Shown here: positions 21,238 to 33,900 of the stretch, piece after piece
How the letters are laid out: every line of letters starts with the position of its first letter
How positions within the stretch are numbered: position 1 is the stretch's first letter
From: Pseudevernia furfuracea
Taxonomy: Eukaryota > Ascomycota > Lecanoromycetes > Lecanorales > Parmeliaceae
Reading direction: 5' to 3'
Assembly: GCA_022315425.1 (NCBI GenBank)
Contig: JAIUPT010000036.1
Location: forward strand, 1,116,001 to 1,180,000
Length of the DNA: 64,000 nt
Notes under the pieces: model-generated
Seen by the model: only the letters and a program-made list of their open reading frames with translations
What the model was told of the DNA's origin: nothing
Database searches by the model: none
Translations under genes and position numbers: made by a program

Positions 21238-24200
21238 ATGATCACACATAGTGTTGCAGTATTTCTGCTGGCTTATTTGAGAACAGTGCAAGCTCAAGCG
21301 ACCCTTTGCTTAGCAACATATGGGGGCGTGGCGACAAGGTACATCTATAGAGCTCAAGCAGTTTTTCCTTGACCTTCCAAAGCAATTGGTCGTATATCTT
21401 TCGGCGCGCAGGCTTGCATAACAGACATCTCGAGATCACGCTAACGCCGTCTGAACCAGTGTGCCCCAGCCAGGACGAGAATTCATCGTTCAAGTCAGCC
21501 CATATCTAAGTCCATTCGAACCTGGAGATCCTGGCTCGGGCTTTCTCAACTCCGCCGGTCAACTTCAATCTGTTTGTCAAAAATCTTCGACTTTTGTCCT
21601 GAGTAGCGGACTTTTATATTCTGGAAGCGATCAAGTATCAGTTGCGCCAGGGGTGCCGTTCATGCGTTTCGCGGCATCTGAGTACGTGGAAGCTATAGAT
21701 ACCATCTTCGCGGTAGACGAAGCGGAAGGAAGAATAGTTTGGAACAACAAGGCGTTCGAAAACGGCACAGCCAGATTCTGTGCTGATCTATCTGGAGCTC
21801 TCTATGGAGTGTTCTCGGGGTCTTTGCCAGGGAGTTGCACCGCCACTGAGCTAAAAGTTCAAGATCGTAAGTTGGCGAAGACGAGACCGGGGCCCATCGG
21901 AGTTCCGCACTGTATCTGCTAAATGCTAATATTTCTTCCCTGATAGCTGCCTCTTGTTCAGGCTTGCCAAAGCCTGTTCTAGTCCTGCCTACGTTGCTCG
22001 GGAACCAAACATCCCTGGTGGTACCGACCGCCAGTCTCAGTGGACCACTGAGGCGACCGCAACCACAACTGCAACCACAATCACAGCCGCAACTACAACC
22101 ACTTCCAGTCAATTCCTCTTCGAGTCTCAATACTTCATCGACTGCGTCATCTTCGCTACACAGTCTATCCTCGAGTATCGGCAGCTCTTCTAGCACTATT
22201 CCTAGTCCCTCTTCCAGTCTCGGCAGCTCTTCTAGCACTATTCTCAGTCCCTCTTCGACTCTCGGCAGCTCTTCTAGCACTATTCCCATTTCTCCTTTAA
22301 GTTCAAGCAACTCTCCTACTAGCTCTTCGATTCGTAGTACCTCACCAAGCGTGCTTTCCAGTTCTGTCTCCTCTAAGGGCTCTTCTATCGCCTTTACCAC
22401 ATTTACCCAGAATATTGCTGGCACCACATTGGCGTCAAGTTCTAGCACCACATTGGTGTCGATATCCAGGGTCACGTCAGCATCGAGTTCCCAAGACCCA
22501 ATTGCGCAGGCCAGTGCCATCATACGTCAAGACAGACTCACCGTATGGTGCACCGAGGTTCTCGGGTACACTGTTGCTCCCCAAATCACGTTCACCATCG
22601 TCTCGAATGCCTCAGCTACGACCATTGTGACTACACGGCCAACCGACGACACGACTACTAACTCTGCGACCCTGATTTCGACTGCAACTCGTAGGATACC
22701 CGGTTTGAATATCACAATCATAACAACACCCACTGTTACTGGCACTGTTACTACTACATATGAGGTTATGCAAAGTGAAAGTACTACAGTTGTGGGTCCG
22801 TCACTCGGTGCTAAAAAGCGTGGTTTGCGATATATGCCTGGGAAGCCGGATCTTATCGAGGAACAGCAACCACGACTTATTGGCGCCAGCTACAACACGA
22901 CATCAGCCGTTAGCAATACAACATCGGCTAGCAGCGGTGCTTTACCAGCCAGTATTCATGTCGTATCAACCAACAGCTATGCGAAACCGACAAGCAATCA
23001 CACAGTATTACGTAGCAACCATACATCGCCAAGCAGCGGCTACCCAGCATCAATTAGGAGCAATGCAACATTCACAATGAACGCAACATCTGCCATCAGC
23101 AATGCAACAGGATTGAGAACCATCACAACACCCGTGGTCCTGCAGACTTTTAATCCCAGCATTATTAATGCAGCATGCTCCCAGAACGCTGCTATGCCGA
23201 TGCCTTTTCCCAATGTCACGACTTTTATAACCACCACTATCATCTACACAAATTACGTTAAGCAACCGTACGCAACATTGAACACGACCTACATCGTACC
23301 CATAGACACCACCATCGACAATGGCAACTACTCCATAACAGTGACCGCGACTCCAGTAACGAACGATATCACAGATACTGCTACAGCAACCTCAACCATC
23401 ACCACGACAATCGTCACCTTTCCTAGCAACGTCCCCGCCCTCATCCTAACGTCAGCCGTCCCGTTAAATGGTCCGTTATTCGCAGGCGGCGCCCCACCCC
23501 CAGACATAGACGACGCAGCCTGGGAGCTCACCCTACCATTCCAGATGCGAATGTTTGACCATTCCTCTGAAATCGTATGGGTCTCAAGCAATGGCGTCAG
23601 TTCTTTCTTTGACCTCTCCCCCACCCCCTCTCTTCGCCCAAAAAACACACACAACTAACCCTCCTCCCCTTTCCAGATCCTCTCCCTCGACAACGGCACC
23701 CGCGAATACGACAACGAATGCCTCCCCTCCATCGGCAACGAAGACTACCCCCACGACCCCGTGCCCCCCTACTCCGCCTTCCCCTTCTGGGACGACACCT
23801 ACATCTACGCCGGCCAGCCCCAAGGCATCTACTACCAATACGGCAACGGGCCCCAGAACAACATCAGCGACAACGCCAACAACGCCCCCGCCACCAACGT
23901 CACATTCGAATACTACCTGAGCCACTGCTGCGGCAGCGGCGACGGCGGCAACGAGAAGTATTACCATTACACCGTGTTTTACGACAGTTTGGAGCCGGGG
24001 ATTTTCACGTACCGGTACTATCAGATTAGCGAGAACGGGGCTAGTGCTACGGTGGGGATTCAGGATTATGGTCGGTCTTGCTTTGCTTTCTCTCTCTCTC
24101 TCTCTGTCTCTCTCTGTCTCTCTTCCCCTCTCTCTATACACACCTACACCCCCCCGCCCTCCCCCGGGGTCCTACACATCCTACACATCTCCCTTCTTGC

Positions 24201-24503
24201 CCCGCTACCACCTACCCGAACCTTACACATCCATCCCCCATCCATCCCCTACAACCTACCCGAAATTTCTACATCCACATCCACCATCCACCTCCCTCTC
24301 CACCCCTCCACTCCACCCCTCCACCTCATTCATCCACAACCCCCACACAGACCCACACACACCCACTAACACAACCCCCCAAAGTCGCCAACACAGCCAT
24401 CACCTACTCCTGCAACGAAGCCGTCGTCACCCCGGGCCTCGAGGTCGTCGTCAACTCCATCATCGGCATCGTGCAGCATCGGAATTTCTCCACCGGGCCG
24501 TGA
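21238..24503 (+). CDS. Large secreted Ser/Thr-rich cell-wall-type glycoprotein
   Basis: This is a predicted extracellular or wall protein of about 889 residues. Five exons are modelled: 21238..21338, 21460..21866, 21947..23595, 23677..24070, 24385..24503. A signal peptide is visible (ITHSVAVFLLAYLRTVQAQA). A Cys-containing N-terminal domain follows (VPFMRFAASEYVEAIDTIF, RIVWNNKAF, FCADLSGALYGVF, GSCTA), of a type found in other fungal wall proteins. Then comes a Gln/Pro stretch, a long Ser/Thr-rich region with three near-identical SSSSTI-containing modules (22180-22290) and many N-x-S/T sites, and a folded C-terminal domain (ELTLPFQMRMFDHSSEIVWV, FPFWDDTYIYAG, VTFEYYLSHCC, IFTYRYYQISENG, AITYSCNEAVV). 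No GPI signal is seen. The last intron (24071..24384) holds a (TC)n microsatellite. The exact domain family is not certain. Confidence 0.8.
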
Positions 24504-25200
24504 AAGGGGGGGGGGGGGGGGCGGGGGGGGCTACTTGGGTATGGGGAGGGAAGGGAGGGGAAGAAGGGGAAGGGAAGGGAGGGGAAGAAGGGGAAGAGAG
24601 AGGAAGGGTAGGGAAGAAGGGGAAGGGAGAACTTTGGCCCGAGTGTGTGCGGTGTGTGTGTGGTCGGATGTCGAAAAAAAATTAAATCAAGTCAAAAGGC
24701 TAGGCTGGGCTGGGCTGGGCTGGGCACAAGGGGAAAATGAAATGGGGATGGGTGGACTTTTCCTTTTTTTTCCCTCTTTTTTCCTTTTTTCTTCTTTTTT
24801 TTCTGAGGGATAGTTTAGGATACCTTTTTTTATTTTTTATTTGTTTTTTCATATCTGGCCTGCACCTGCGCCTGTGAGGGTTAGTTAGGCTTTTCGGGTT
24901 AGGGTTTTTTCGGTCGGGGGGGGGGGGGGTTATGATTTATGAATTGGATGCAATCGTTCTACAGTATCCCTTCCATTTCCATCTGTCCGTGCCATCGCTC
25001 GTTCAAGTGGACCTCCTCCGTGCGGAAATCGGGCAACGCAACAGAACCATGTCCGAAGCTGTGATCCCATCCGGGTGCGAAGCGAAGGGGGCCGTGCAGC
25101 CAGCCAGAGCCCCCTCGAAAATATCGGCGTAACCCTTTCCCTTCTCTCTCTCTGCACAGCAGGCGTGAGGTGAGCACAGACGGGTCTGTCTGTTTCCCTT
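24504..25200. repeat. Low-complexity tract: poly-G and AGGGGA-rich DNA
   Basis: Directly after the glycoprotein stop there is a G run of more than 15, then a GGGC-rich stretch, then about 100 bp of GGGAAGGGGA-type purine repeats, a short GGGCT array near 24705-24725, T-rich tracts and another G run near 24917-24930. There is no gene. Such DNA can form quadruplex or triplex structures and is prone to length errors in assembly. Confidence 0.6.
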
Positions 25201-25499
25201 GAATAACAAAATTCCCCAAAGACCCCCCCCCCCCACAGCGTCGTCTCTCCATCGTCCGACCTCATGGCCAAGATCCCTGTTTTCGCACGTCTTCTCCTTC
25301 TTCAGCGCACGGATGGGATCGATTACGTCCTTCCTCTCTGTCCCCCCCCTCCTCTCACCCCTACTACCTCATGCGCCGCTGCCGAAACGGGCCGCACTAG
25401 ACCCATAGGTAAGAGCCTTTTCTTTTCTTTTCCCACCACATTTCAGCCCCTCCGAACCGCATTGATCGTCTCCGCTCCGTAGTACGAGTGCGGCAACCC

Positions 25500-27850
25500 G
25501 CGAGTGCAGGCGGTCGAATGTCACAAAGCCCGTCCTTTTTCGCGCTTCGCAAGGCGCTGCGTTCTCTTTCGAAAAAGTGGCTTTCGCCCGTTCGTTCGTT
25601 CGTTCCGGTGCGTCGTTTCTACGCGCCTGCAAAGAAAACCCGTCCATGATGGGCATGCATGGGGGTTTTTTTTGGCGTCATAGGTCGTCCAACGCACTCG
25701 GGGGTAAAGGGATGGGATGGGATGGATTAGAAAAAGGTCGAGGGGCGGGTGGGAAGTGGAAAAAAAAAGAAAAAAAAAACCCGTCCGGTGTGTATGTCTT
25801 GAATGTTGAAAAACGGGCGACTGATCCCCCCCCCCACCTTTCAGATGCTCGGTCGCACTGCCCCGATGGGAACAACATTCTTCGCACACACGATTTCGAG
25901 GCATCCCGGTACCATGTCGACGTGGGGTTTGGCCGAGGCGATTAAGCTGGTTTCCCCCAGCACGGAGGTGGGAAGAATCGGAACCGAGATGTGCTGTGCT
26001 TCCACGCTTTGGATGTTAGCCAAGGGATGCTCTTTTTCCCGAGTCCAGTCGAAACCGTAGGTCTTTGTATGTGTCTGTGAATAAAGTGGCCCGTCTATAT
26101 TTAAAGCGACCTGTTATCTGCATCAGGTACGAAGAAACCCCCCCAAGCAATGTTTCCCGACGGAAGAGATGGGGGGTTTTTTTTCCGGGGGAACTCGCTT
26201 CTGGCACGTGTTTCCTCCAGTGGCAGGCTTTCTTGTGAAGGGGGTCACGGCGCCGGAGGCGGTGTCGTTCTGGGAAGTTTACTGCGCTCCCAGACTTGGC
26301 TTCATTGATGTCAAGACCCATGAGGCGGGTTAAATTCCGCCACGGCATGCCAGGCTTTGACACATTTCGTCTCGGGGGACCCCGGATCCAGAAATCGTCG
26401 TGCAGTCTGTGTAGGGGCGCGTCCTTGGCATGATGGGGTGACAGCACGATCCATACTGAACAAGACCTTCGAGACCTCGGAAAAATCCAAGCCACTTGGG
26501 TGAAACCCCCAAGAATTCCATCACTGCGAAAGACTGTTGAGTGTGAAAGCGACGAGCCAAATCTCTTGAAGTCGGAGCGAATGACACACGGATTCTTGTG
26601 CGGACGAGTATTGAGTACCACCTCCGTGGAAATAAAGATGCGGCAAGATTGCTTGATCTCAGCATGAACACCGGCGGAAGATGACATCGTCGTCTTGATC
26701 ATGGTCTTCTCATAACCGCGTAGAAACCTCCTTCTCACTCTCCAAACAGCCGGGACATGAATGTGTCTTTACGAAAATACCCTTGGGTCGTTTTCGGGAC
26801 AAAGCTTGAGCCGCTTGTCTGGACCAAGAAAGTACTTTCGCCGCTCTTTTCTCAAACCGAAGTCAAGGTGGAAGAAAGTATCTAGCTCCAAGAGTTGTTG
26901 CAAAAGCAGACTTGAACTTGACAGACCATTTCCGCCCAACAGGTATTCCAGAAGCAGAGCGTCGAGGAAGGTCTTCGTCATGAAATATGCGGTACTTTCC
27001 ACCTATCTGTCGACGTGGTTCCGCCCAAATTCCCGTCTATTCCCACGACTATGTATCGATTGACGACAGTCGCATGTTGAGGACATCCGCAAGCTCGGTC
27101 AAAGATTCCTTGCTTGTGGTTCGAGATGTCTGTGAGAGCGGCCTTCTTTTTCTCGTTCAGGAGATCGCTGCGCGAGAGACCGTTGACACACCATTGCATC
27201 TCATCCTTCATTGGCCTGATCCGAGACTGTCAAGGTCTCTCCAAACGGATGTATACCTTTTCTCAAATCTCGAGCGAAGCGCGTGTCTCCGTCGTCGGAC
27301 AGAACAATAGCGCAAGGTAGCTGGTTATCTCTTCTTGGTTTGTTTGTAGCGCATGGGAGACGCACGACTTCCACTCCTCCTTATAGCGCTTCTCGCTCCC
27401 TCCCATTTGCTCTAGGCTTCATCCAAGGTGCGCGCTTGTCGGGCCGCCGTCTAGCAAGCCATTCTGTGAGAAGTCGAGAGTGGAGAGAGGCGTACCCGTA
27501 TTTGAGAGACCGGACGGACATCCAGCTCGCGTCGGAGTTGCGCCTCCCCTTTTTCAGTAGAGTTTCGGAGATGGAGGCATCGTAGTTCGCTTGCTCAAAG
27601 AGCATTGTGCCAAATCATCATAAAGGGGTTTTGAGCTTCATCCCTTTTTTCTGCTGGGTTACCAAGGCTTTTGCCATCCATCCAGTAAGGTTCTCAGCTT
27701 CTTTCGAAAGATTAGACCCTTGCGTCCGCCGCAAAAAAGCAAATACTTTTTGCTTGTCTTCGAAAGTGGCACGCTGCTCGGAAAGTTCGCTCCGCTCGGT
27801 TTGATCTTGGTGATAAAGAGAAGACCGCAAAGCCTCCGCCGGCAAAAAAG
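25500..27850 (-). pseudogene. rvt: Decayed rvt-type cellular reverse-transcriptase gene
   Basis: Read on the minus strand, protein-like pieces appear in the order expected for the fungal rvt family (single-copy RT-related cellular genes), but scattered over three frames. A coiled-coil-like part (FEDKQKVFAFLRR, near 27750) comes first, then SLKYGYASLHSRLLTEWLA (near 27500), QWCVNGLSRSDLLNEKKKA (near 27170), GGKYRIFHDEDL and FLDALLLEYL (near 26970). The RT core follows: ISTEVVLNTR, IRSDFKRFGSSLSHSTVF, VMEFLGVSPKWLGFFR, LHRLHDDFWIRG with the catalytic-type DD (near 26395), ETKCVKAWHAVAEF, TRLMGLDINEAKSGS (near 26300). Downstream pieces are PHVDMVP and GSATEHLK. At least six frame changes and several stops break it, many near homopolymers. 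Alternatively some breaks are assembly indels. The ends are uncertain. Family assignment rests on my recognition of motif order. Confidence 0.65.
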
Positions 27851-30524
27851 AGGAAATTCATGGATCTTGACGGTTAGCGAGTCGATTGACGCGGAGGAAT
27901 ACTCGGCGACCCTCGATGATTGTTTGTGGGTTAAAAAACCCGATGGTCAGTACCGAGGTCTAGCGCCCGTGGAGATTGGTGGTGTTTCAGTGTTGCGTAT
28001 TGCTCGGCGCGGGACATGGAAGGATTCCTGTGGATGTGGGAGGGCTTTGATTAGACCCGAAGACCCACAAAGGTCCTGTTGAGATGACAACTTCGCTGGA
28101 ATTCCACGGCTGCGCCGCGTGGGGTAACATGAGAGTCGATTGAAAGAAAAGCTCACGGCGAAGTTTTTTTTTGGCACCGGAAACGGTGGGGTGGTGAGGA
28201 TGGTCCCTCCAGCGGCAGGCTGGCTAACCCATGATTGTTTGAAAAAACTTCGATTGTACACGGATTCGGTCGAGTGCTCAAGGGAGCTTGGAGGTGATCG
28301 ATCGTACGGTGAGAAATCTCCCGCGCGATTGGCAGTGTGAACGGGACCCCTTGCTTGGCTAAGATGAGATGAGATGAGATGCGAAGACCCAACACGAGAC
28401 GCACGGCCGATAAACCAGAGAGGGCCCGAGATTGAAGTGACTTTGTCTCTTCCTTTTTTCCCTCGGTTCAGATATACCCGTTTTGTGCCCTCGTATCAAC
28501 GCAAATGTTGCCGAAGTGGTGACCGGTTGGCATGGGAAAAAGTGGATAGTCTAAGGTAGAGAGAGAGAGAGGTGTGGAGGTCAAAAAAGTCTGGAGTGAA
28601 AGATCAGGGGGATATATATCATATGGTGTCAGGTTGGGACCTTTAAAAGAGCCAAGTCTTGAGCATCATTATTCGCGCGCTTGGACATGTTGACAAGCCA
28701 ACTCCCTAGCAGCAAGTGAAAAAGTCCGATATTTCATGCACGTCCATCAGATTCATTCCCCCGGTCCGCTGGCTGTGTGAGTCTCTGCAATCACAAATCA
28801 AAACCAGCGTCAGGCTTACAAGATTGTTGGCATAGCGTACATCCCCCCCTTTTCATGGACTCGGATATCCTCTCGGAGGCACATGCTGCAAATTCCTGTT
28901 CTCCATAGCTTCAGATCTCCCAACGTGTACCAGCACCGGGCGGCGTCTCTCTCTCTTTTCTTGACCCATTGTTCCCCCAGCCACAGTACCCAAAAACCCC
29001 TTTCTATCTTCATCCAATAGACAAACGAACAGATCCCTCAACGAGAAAGGGATCCACGTCGCCAGCGTTTGACCTTCCTCGCATCCTGCCCCCCCAGCGC
29101 CCATCCATCCACCTTCTTCCAGTCAGTTCCCCGAAAAGTAGCACCCCATCCTCCGCAACGGCGTCGCGTCACAATTCAAACCAAAAAAATGGACCGCCGA
29201 GACAGACCCCTATCCTCTCTCCCTGCCCATCATTCATTTCAAAACAGACACCGTGCAAAGATCGGGCGCCTTTTTCAAGCCTAAGGGCCCCCCCCCCCAC
29301 CTCCCTCATTATTCTCCCCAGGCAGCAACTCACTTCCATCAATCATCTGCTTTTCTCTTCTCGACTTCATTCCGTATCTATCGGAACAGAACGGCAAAGG
29401 GCAGGCAGCAGGCAGCCGTCCTGCAGGATTTTACTGCACGTGTGAAGAGAAGAGATAGGGTCGCCCCATCATCCCCACTTAAAAAATCCTAGGTCCCGAA
29501 GCTTATCCCCCAGGGTGTTGGTGGGGGGGGGGGGGGGGGGGGGGGAAGGGTCAATGGTAGCCATATCAGGAGACTTGGCTTGGTATTTATTGGCGCCGAG
29601 TGTGCTGTATCCATACTTTTCGGAGCATGTAGAGTTGTTTTGAAGCAAAGGAAGGACGTGGGGAATGGGGGGGGGGGGGGTTCCTTTCGTTTTTGCAAAC
29701 GACGTTTTGGCAATCTGAGTGAGGCAAGGCAAGGCAAGGCAAGGCAAGGCAGGCGGGCGGTTTTTGTCAGCGGTTGCTTTGAAACTACAGAGTTGGGAAT
29801 TGGGCAAAAAATGCCGTGGGGAAGAGAAGAGACGAGAAGAGGAGGTGAGGGAGGGGATGGGTAGCTGACCTTGTAGGACGTGTGGTGGGGGAATTCGAGG
29901 GGGATCCATTACTTTGATTATCAGGGCAGGCGGGGGATGAACGGAGGTCATGTTACCCGTGGGGCTTTTGCATGTTACGTAGCTTGCTGTTTTTTTGTGT
30001 GATTGCTGCGTGTGGCGATGTCCGCGGGTTTGAGAATGTGGATCTCTGGTGTCCCATGCATGCCCTATAGACTCAAGCCAGAGCCTCGAAGATCACTGCT
30101 GTCAATTTGCTGTTCTTTGGCATCGACGTGCAGGCAGCCGTCGTATCCACTGCGCTGGGAAACCCAGGCGATCGGTTCTGCTGTGGCGGTGCGTCGATCC
30201 GTTCTTTTCATTGTACTCAGCCCACAAGGCGACGAGCAGAGGTACGCTTTGTAGAGAGAATACGCGACTAGTTGGGAATGCATCTACAGAGGCAGAAGGG
30301 TACAGATGGGGTCACGGTGGCAGCAGGGTGGAAGCTTGAATGTGTAGAGAACCCTTTGTATTCCTTGCTAATGCTACTTCATAAGGTCTCGTTCTTCAGC
30401 GAACGTCCAGGGATATCATACCATCCGTCAAACCCGTCCATTTCCCACAGAGAGAAGTGTCACCGGCAGCTTGAGTCCATCTTCAAACCAGCGTCAACCT
30501 CAGATCGGGGTCGGAGATATGTAT
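27851..30524. other. Gene-free region with G/C homopolymers
   Basis: No supported gene. It may include the lost N-terminal part of the rvt pseudogene (27851-28330, minus). Notable tracts are a C run near 29289, a G run of about 25 near 29522-29546, a G run near 29669 and a short AAGGC/GGCAA array near 29724-29750. Many long overlapping frames here are products of low complexity. Confidence 0.45.
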
Positions 30525-30916
30525 CTAGGTCTAGGATAGACGGTCAGTAAGGTGTTACTCTGACTATCGACGGAGGGGAGGACATACGGAGTGCTTGACC
30601 TCGCCAGCCTTGTCACTGACGGCGTCCTTTGCAGCTGAAGCACGGGTGCTCGCATCAGCGTCGGAGTCCTTTGCAACGTCTGTTTTCCAATGTCAGCAGG
30701 CATGCGGGAGATGATGAATGCAGAGGCAGCAATGACGTACGCTTGTTTCCCTCCTTGCTTGCCTGGTCTGCCGTGCCCTTCATGGATTCGGTGGCGGAGT
30801 TGTAGGTGCTTGTGGCAGTCTCAGAGGCAGAGTTGGCCATGTTCCTGAGGAAGGAATCAGTCAGTGACATGGTGATACCAATGTCTGGCTATGGGAGCTT
30901 ACTTTGCAGCGTCCAT
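30525..30916 (-). CDS. Grg-1/CCG-1-like small stress/clock-type protein
   Basis: This is a small hydrophilic protein of the glucose-repressible, clock-controlled GRG-1 family, abundant under starvation and stress; its molecular role is not established. Four exons (30916..30903, 30844..30741, 30679..30588, 30530..30525) give exactly 71 residues, the length of Neurospora GRG-1. The start MDAAKNMANSASETATSTYN, the middle ADQASKEGNKHVAKDSDADA and the later TRASAAKDAVSDKAGEVKH match the family layout. The first exon has only 14 coding bases and the last only 6 (Thr-stop), so ORF-based calling misses the gene. All introns have GT..AG ends, and the last has a CTGAC branch site. A pyrimidine/purine-rich leader and short direct T-rich repeats lie upstream. 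Confidence 0.82.
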
Positions 30917-33900
30917 GTTGAGTGAGTTGGAGTTATTTGAGAAGTGGTGGGTAGTTGGATTTGATTGATTTGGTGATTCAGGATTGGATTTGCTTGAGGC
31001 TGTGTTGTGAAAGAGAAAGAGAAAGGAAGAGAAGGAAAAGTGGTTTGGAGCAGACCCTTTTATTACTGAGGTATTAAGGTATTTTACTCTACCCCTCGGC
31101 CGTACCCCGCGTACGTCACGTCAGGGTTACGACACGTCAAGTGGGGTCTTGGCACGCTAATTGGAGCCCGTGACCGGTTTGAAGTTTTTAAGTTTTTAAG
31201 TTTTTAAGGGTTCAAGATTACCAATTTGCCACAGTCAATATGAGGAAAGTATAGGCGGTGTCCTCCATGCTGACTTTGGTGGCTCCTTCTCCGTCTTACT
31301 TCCGGGCGTCTTGTGCGTAGTAGTAGGTACCTCAGGTAGTGTTGGAAGCAGTCCATAGTGGCCCCACTTCTCCGTACTCGCTAGCCTCTAGCAAAAAGTA
31401 TGAAACGAAATGCATTATGTAGTTTCATTACTAGTATCATATAATCATAGTATGCGTGTGTCAAAAACATTAGTATTATGTAAATATTCATTTCTTACCC
31501 TTCTTTTCAATGCACCTGAGCCTTTGCATTTTTCTTCTATCTTCTGCAGGGTCAGGTAGTCGAATGTTGCCTTTTTCATCTCCCTGCCTCTCGCATCATA
31601 ACCATCATGCCTTGTGATTGGTGGGGCACAGAGTCTGTTCAGGCTCCACAGTCTCCACAAGTCATTGATAGGAGGGTGAAGGAAAAAAGGAAAAAAGGAA
31701 AAAACCTTGTACTTGTACACTCTAATTTGCATGCAAAGTCCGCAGGGAGAAACACAATGATGCATGGCTTTTGCTGTGAGTGTGACCGAGGTCTGTTATC
31801 ATGTCATTAATAAAACCCGCAAATGACTAATCGACTGTTTCTTTCCAACAACTACCAACCAACAATTCGAGGCATACCACTGAAGCCTTCCGTAACATCC
31901 ATCACAAGACCTGCCTCTGAAGTACATGTACCCCTAGCAGAGTCTGCTTCTCAAATACCAAGCAATTGTATTCAAAGCGTACCTACCTCGTCCAAGTGTA
32001 TCAAGCTGTCAGCCCTTGGAGTTGTCTTTCTGGGGCGTTTGTGTTTGATACATGATGGTGGTAGCTACTACCTCGAAAATGCACACTGTCGCCTGAATGA
32101 TACGCAGTTTCAAATTCAGGCCCGGGGGTCGCGTGAGGTTTCGCCGTAGGTTGCGAGGTTGCCTATGTATCCCCCTCAGTGCCCTCGCTTAGTTTAGCCC
32201 TAGCTGCCTCTCGGATCCAACAATCGCATTGTTGACATGTTTGTACCCCGGAGTAGTCTAGGAGGAAGCAAATCACACAAAGGGACCATCCGGAGGTCGA
32301 CAAACACTATCTCTCGATTACCTATACCTTTCGCTAGGAATTCAATGTCCAACTCTATATAGGCGCTCCTCCGCGGCAGAAAAGCATCTGTGCAACTTGT
32401 CATTTGAGATTTTTTCCGGCATGAAAGGAATCGTGTGATATGTTCGTTAGAGAATGGGAGCCAGCGGAGTTGAAGCCATGTGAACTGGCTTCAGCTTACC
32501 TCAAAACAGCTTGCTTGAGAGTCGAATAATACCATCATTCTCAATCCTAAAGATGTATGCACTGATTCGCTGGCTTCCGAATTCGAGACCACAGCTCACA
32601 GCTCTCGTAACCTGACACAGGAAGTGTGTTCGTTCCACTGTAGAAGCAGGAGTTCCTGGCCCACCCTCAGTCACTCACTCACTCACTCACAGCAACATGC
32701 AACTGAGGCAACGAACGTCTCTTTAAGAAGGGCCACGCGTGCCAAGCTCAACCAAGATCCATGTCGACATAAACGTCCACCTAGGGAAAAACCGGGAGAA
32801 GAATGTCGGATCTCTCCCCCAACACTAGAGTGACGCGGCGCTTCGACCCTTCCTTGAGAGAACCTCACAATCCAGGGTGCGAGGGGTATGGCGGACATGG
32901 ATCGGATTTTTCCCGAAATCAATTCTGACAAGGCCTCTCGGATCTAACAAAAGGGTGGACAGTGTGGATTGTGGACGTAAGGTTCTGGCCGGGAGGAGGC
33001 TGAGGAGAGGCTGAGGAGAGGCTGGGAGCAAACAACCAACGACACGACGAACTTCAACAGAGCACTGCCATAGGGATATATATGGACCTCTCAGGCGGTT
33101 AAATTTCTGGCATGGCTCGGCCAGTGCATTGCAGGATTTCCGTGACGCTCTGTTCCAGACGCGATGTATGTTAGGATCGCCTGCCCGAGGTCCGATATCT
33201 CCAGGTCGGAGAAGTCCTTTGAGCGATCGCCTACAAACATTTTGATGCCAGCAACCGTGAAAGAATTGCAGAGTATCTTCTTCTTGAGTGCGGAGAGAGT
33301 GCCAGGGGTTGGGGCTTCCTATGCTGGAGCCGGCCGGCTGATAATCCGTCTTGTTTCAAGGAGGACTGGAAGATTTATAAAAAAAAACTCTGGGTCTTCC
33401 ATTTGGGCCCTTGCTCCGTTTCGCCTGTTTAATGTTGTAGAACAGTCTTTGAAGACGGCTTTCACAATCTGGAAATCGCATTTCCAGCTCTCGGGTTCAA
33501 TTTCATTTGCCCCTTAGCAGCTTGCGGTAAGGACTGTGATTGTATGTTTTCAGCATCTTCAGCAACCAGCTCGCATTGTATTTTCTTTTCGCAGTCGAGG
33601 TTAAATGACACATGCAAAACGTTTCCGGTCAGCTTTGAACAAACGCACTATGCCTATGAGAAAATAGAGCCTTTGACCGGTTGGTCGCGAGCGATAGCAC
33701 CCTACAGCGGAACGCCTGATCGTGTATACATACCATTAAAGCTTCCCGTCCCGCGGCGCATGCTACCAAAAGCATCTACTTACCACCAACCAACTGACAG
33801 CGAGGTCCGTTTCGCTCCGTCAGGCTTCTGATCACCTTCTTCTTGCGCAGCACAATTCTTGTTTTCCACGACGGTGCAGAGAAATCACATTCCCCTCTTT

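Noticed and set aside
24880..24915. Telomere-like GGGTTAGGGTT
   Set aside because: Only one TTAGGG unit plus a partial one, inside low-complexity DNA and flanked by genes on both sides; not a telomere array.
26016..26738. 240-codon minus ORF as an intact gene
   Set aside because: The rvt-like motifs switch frames within and around it, so it is one frame of a broken gene rather than a gene.
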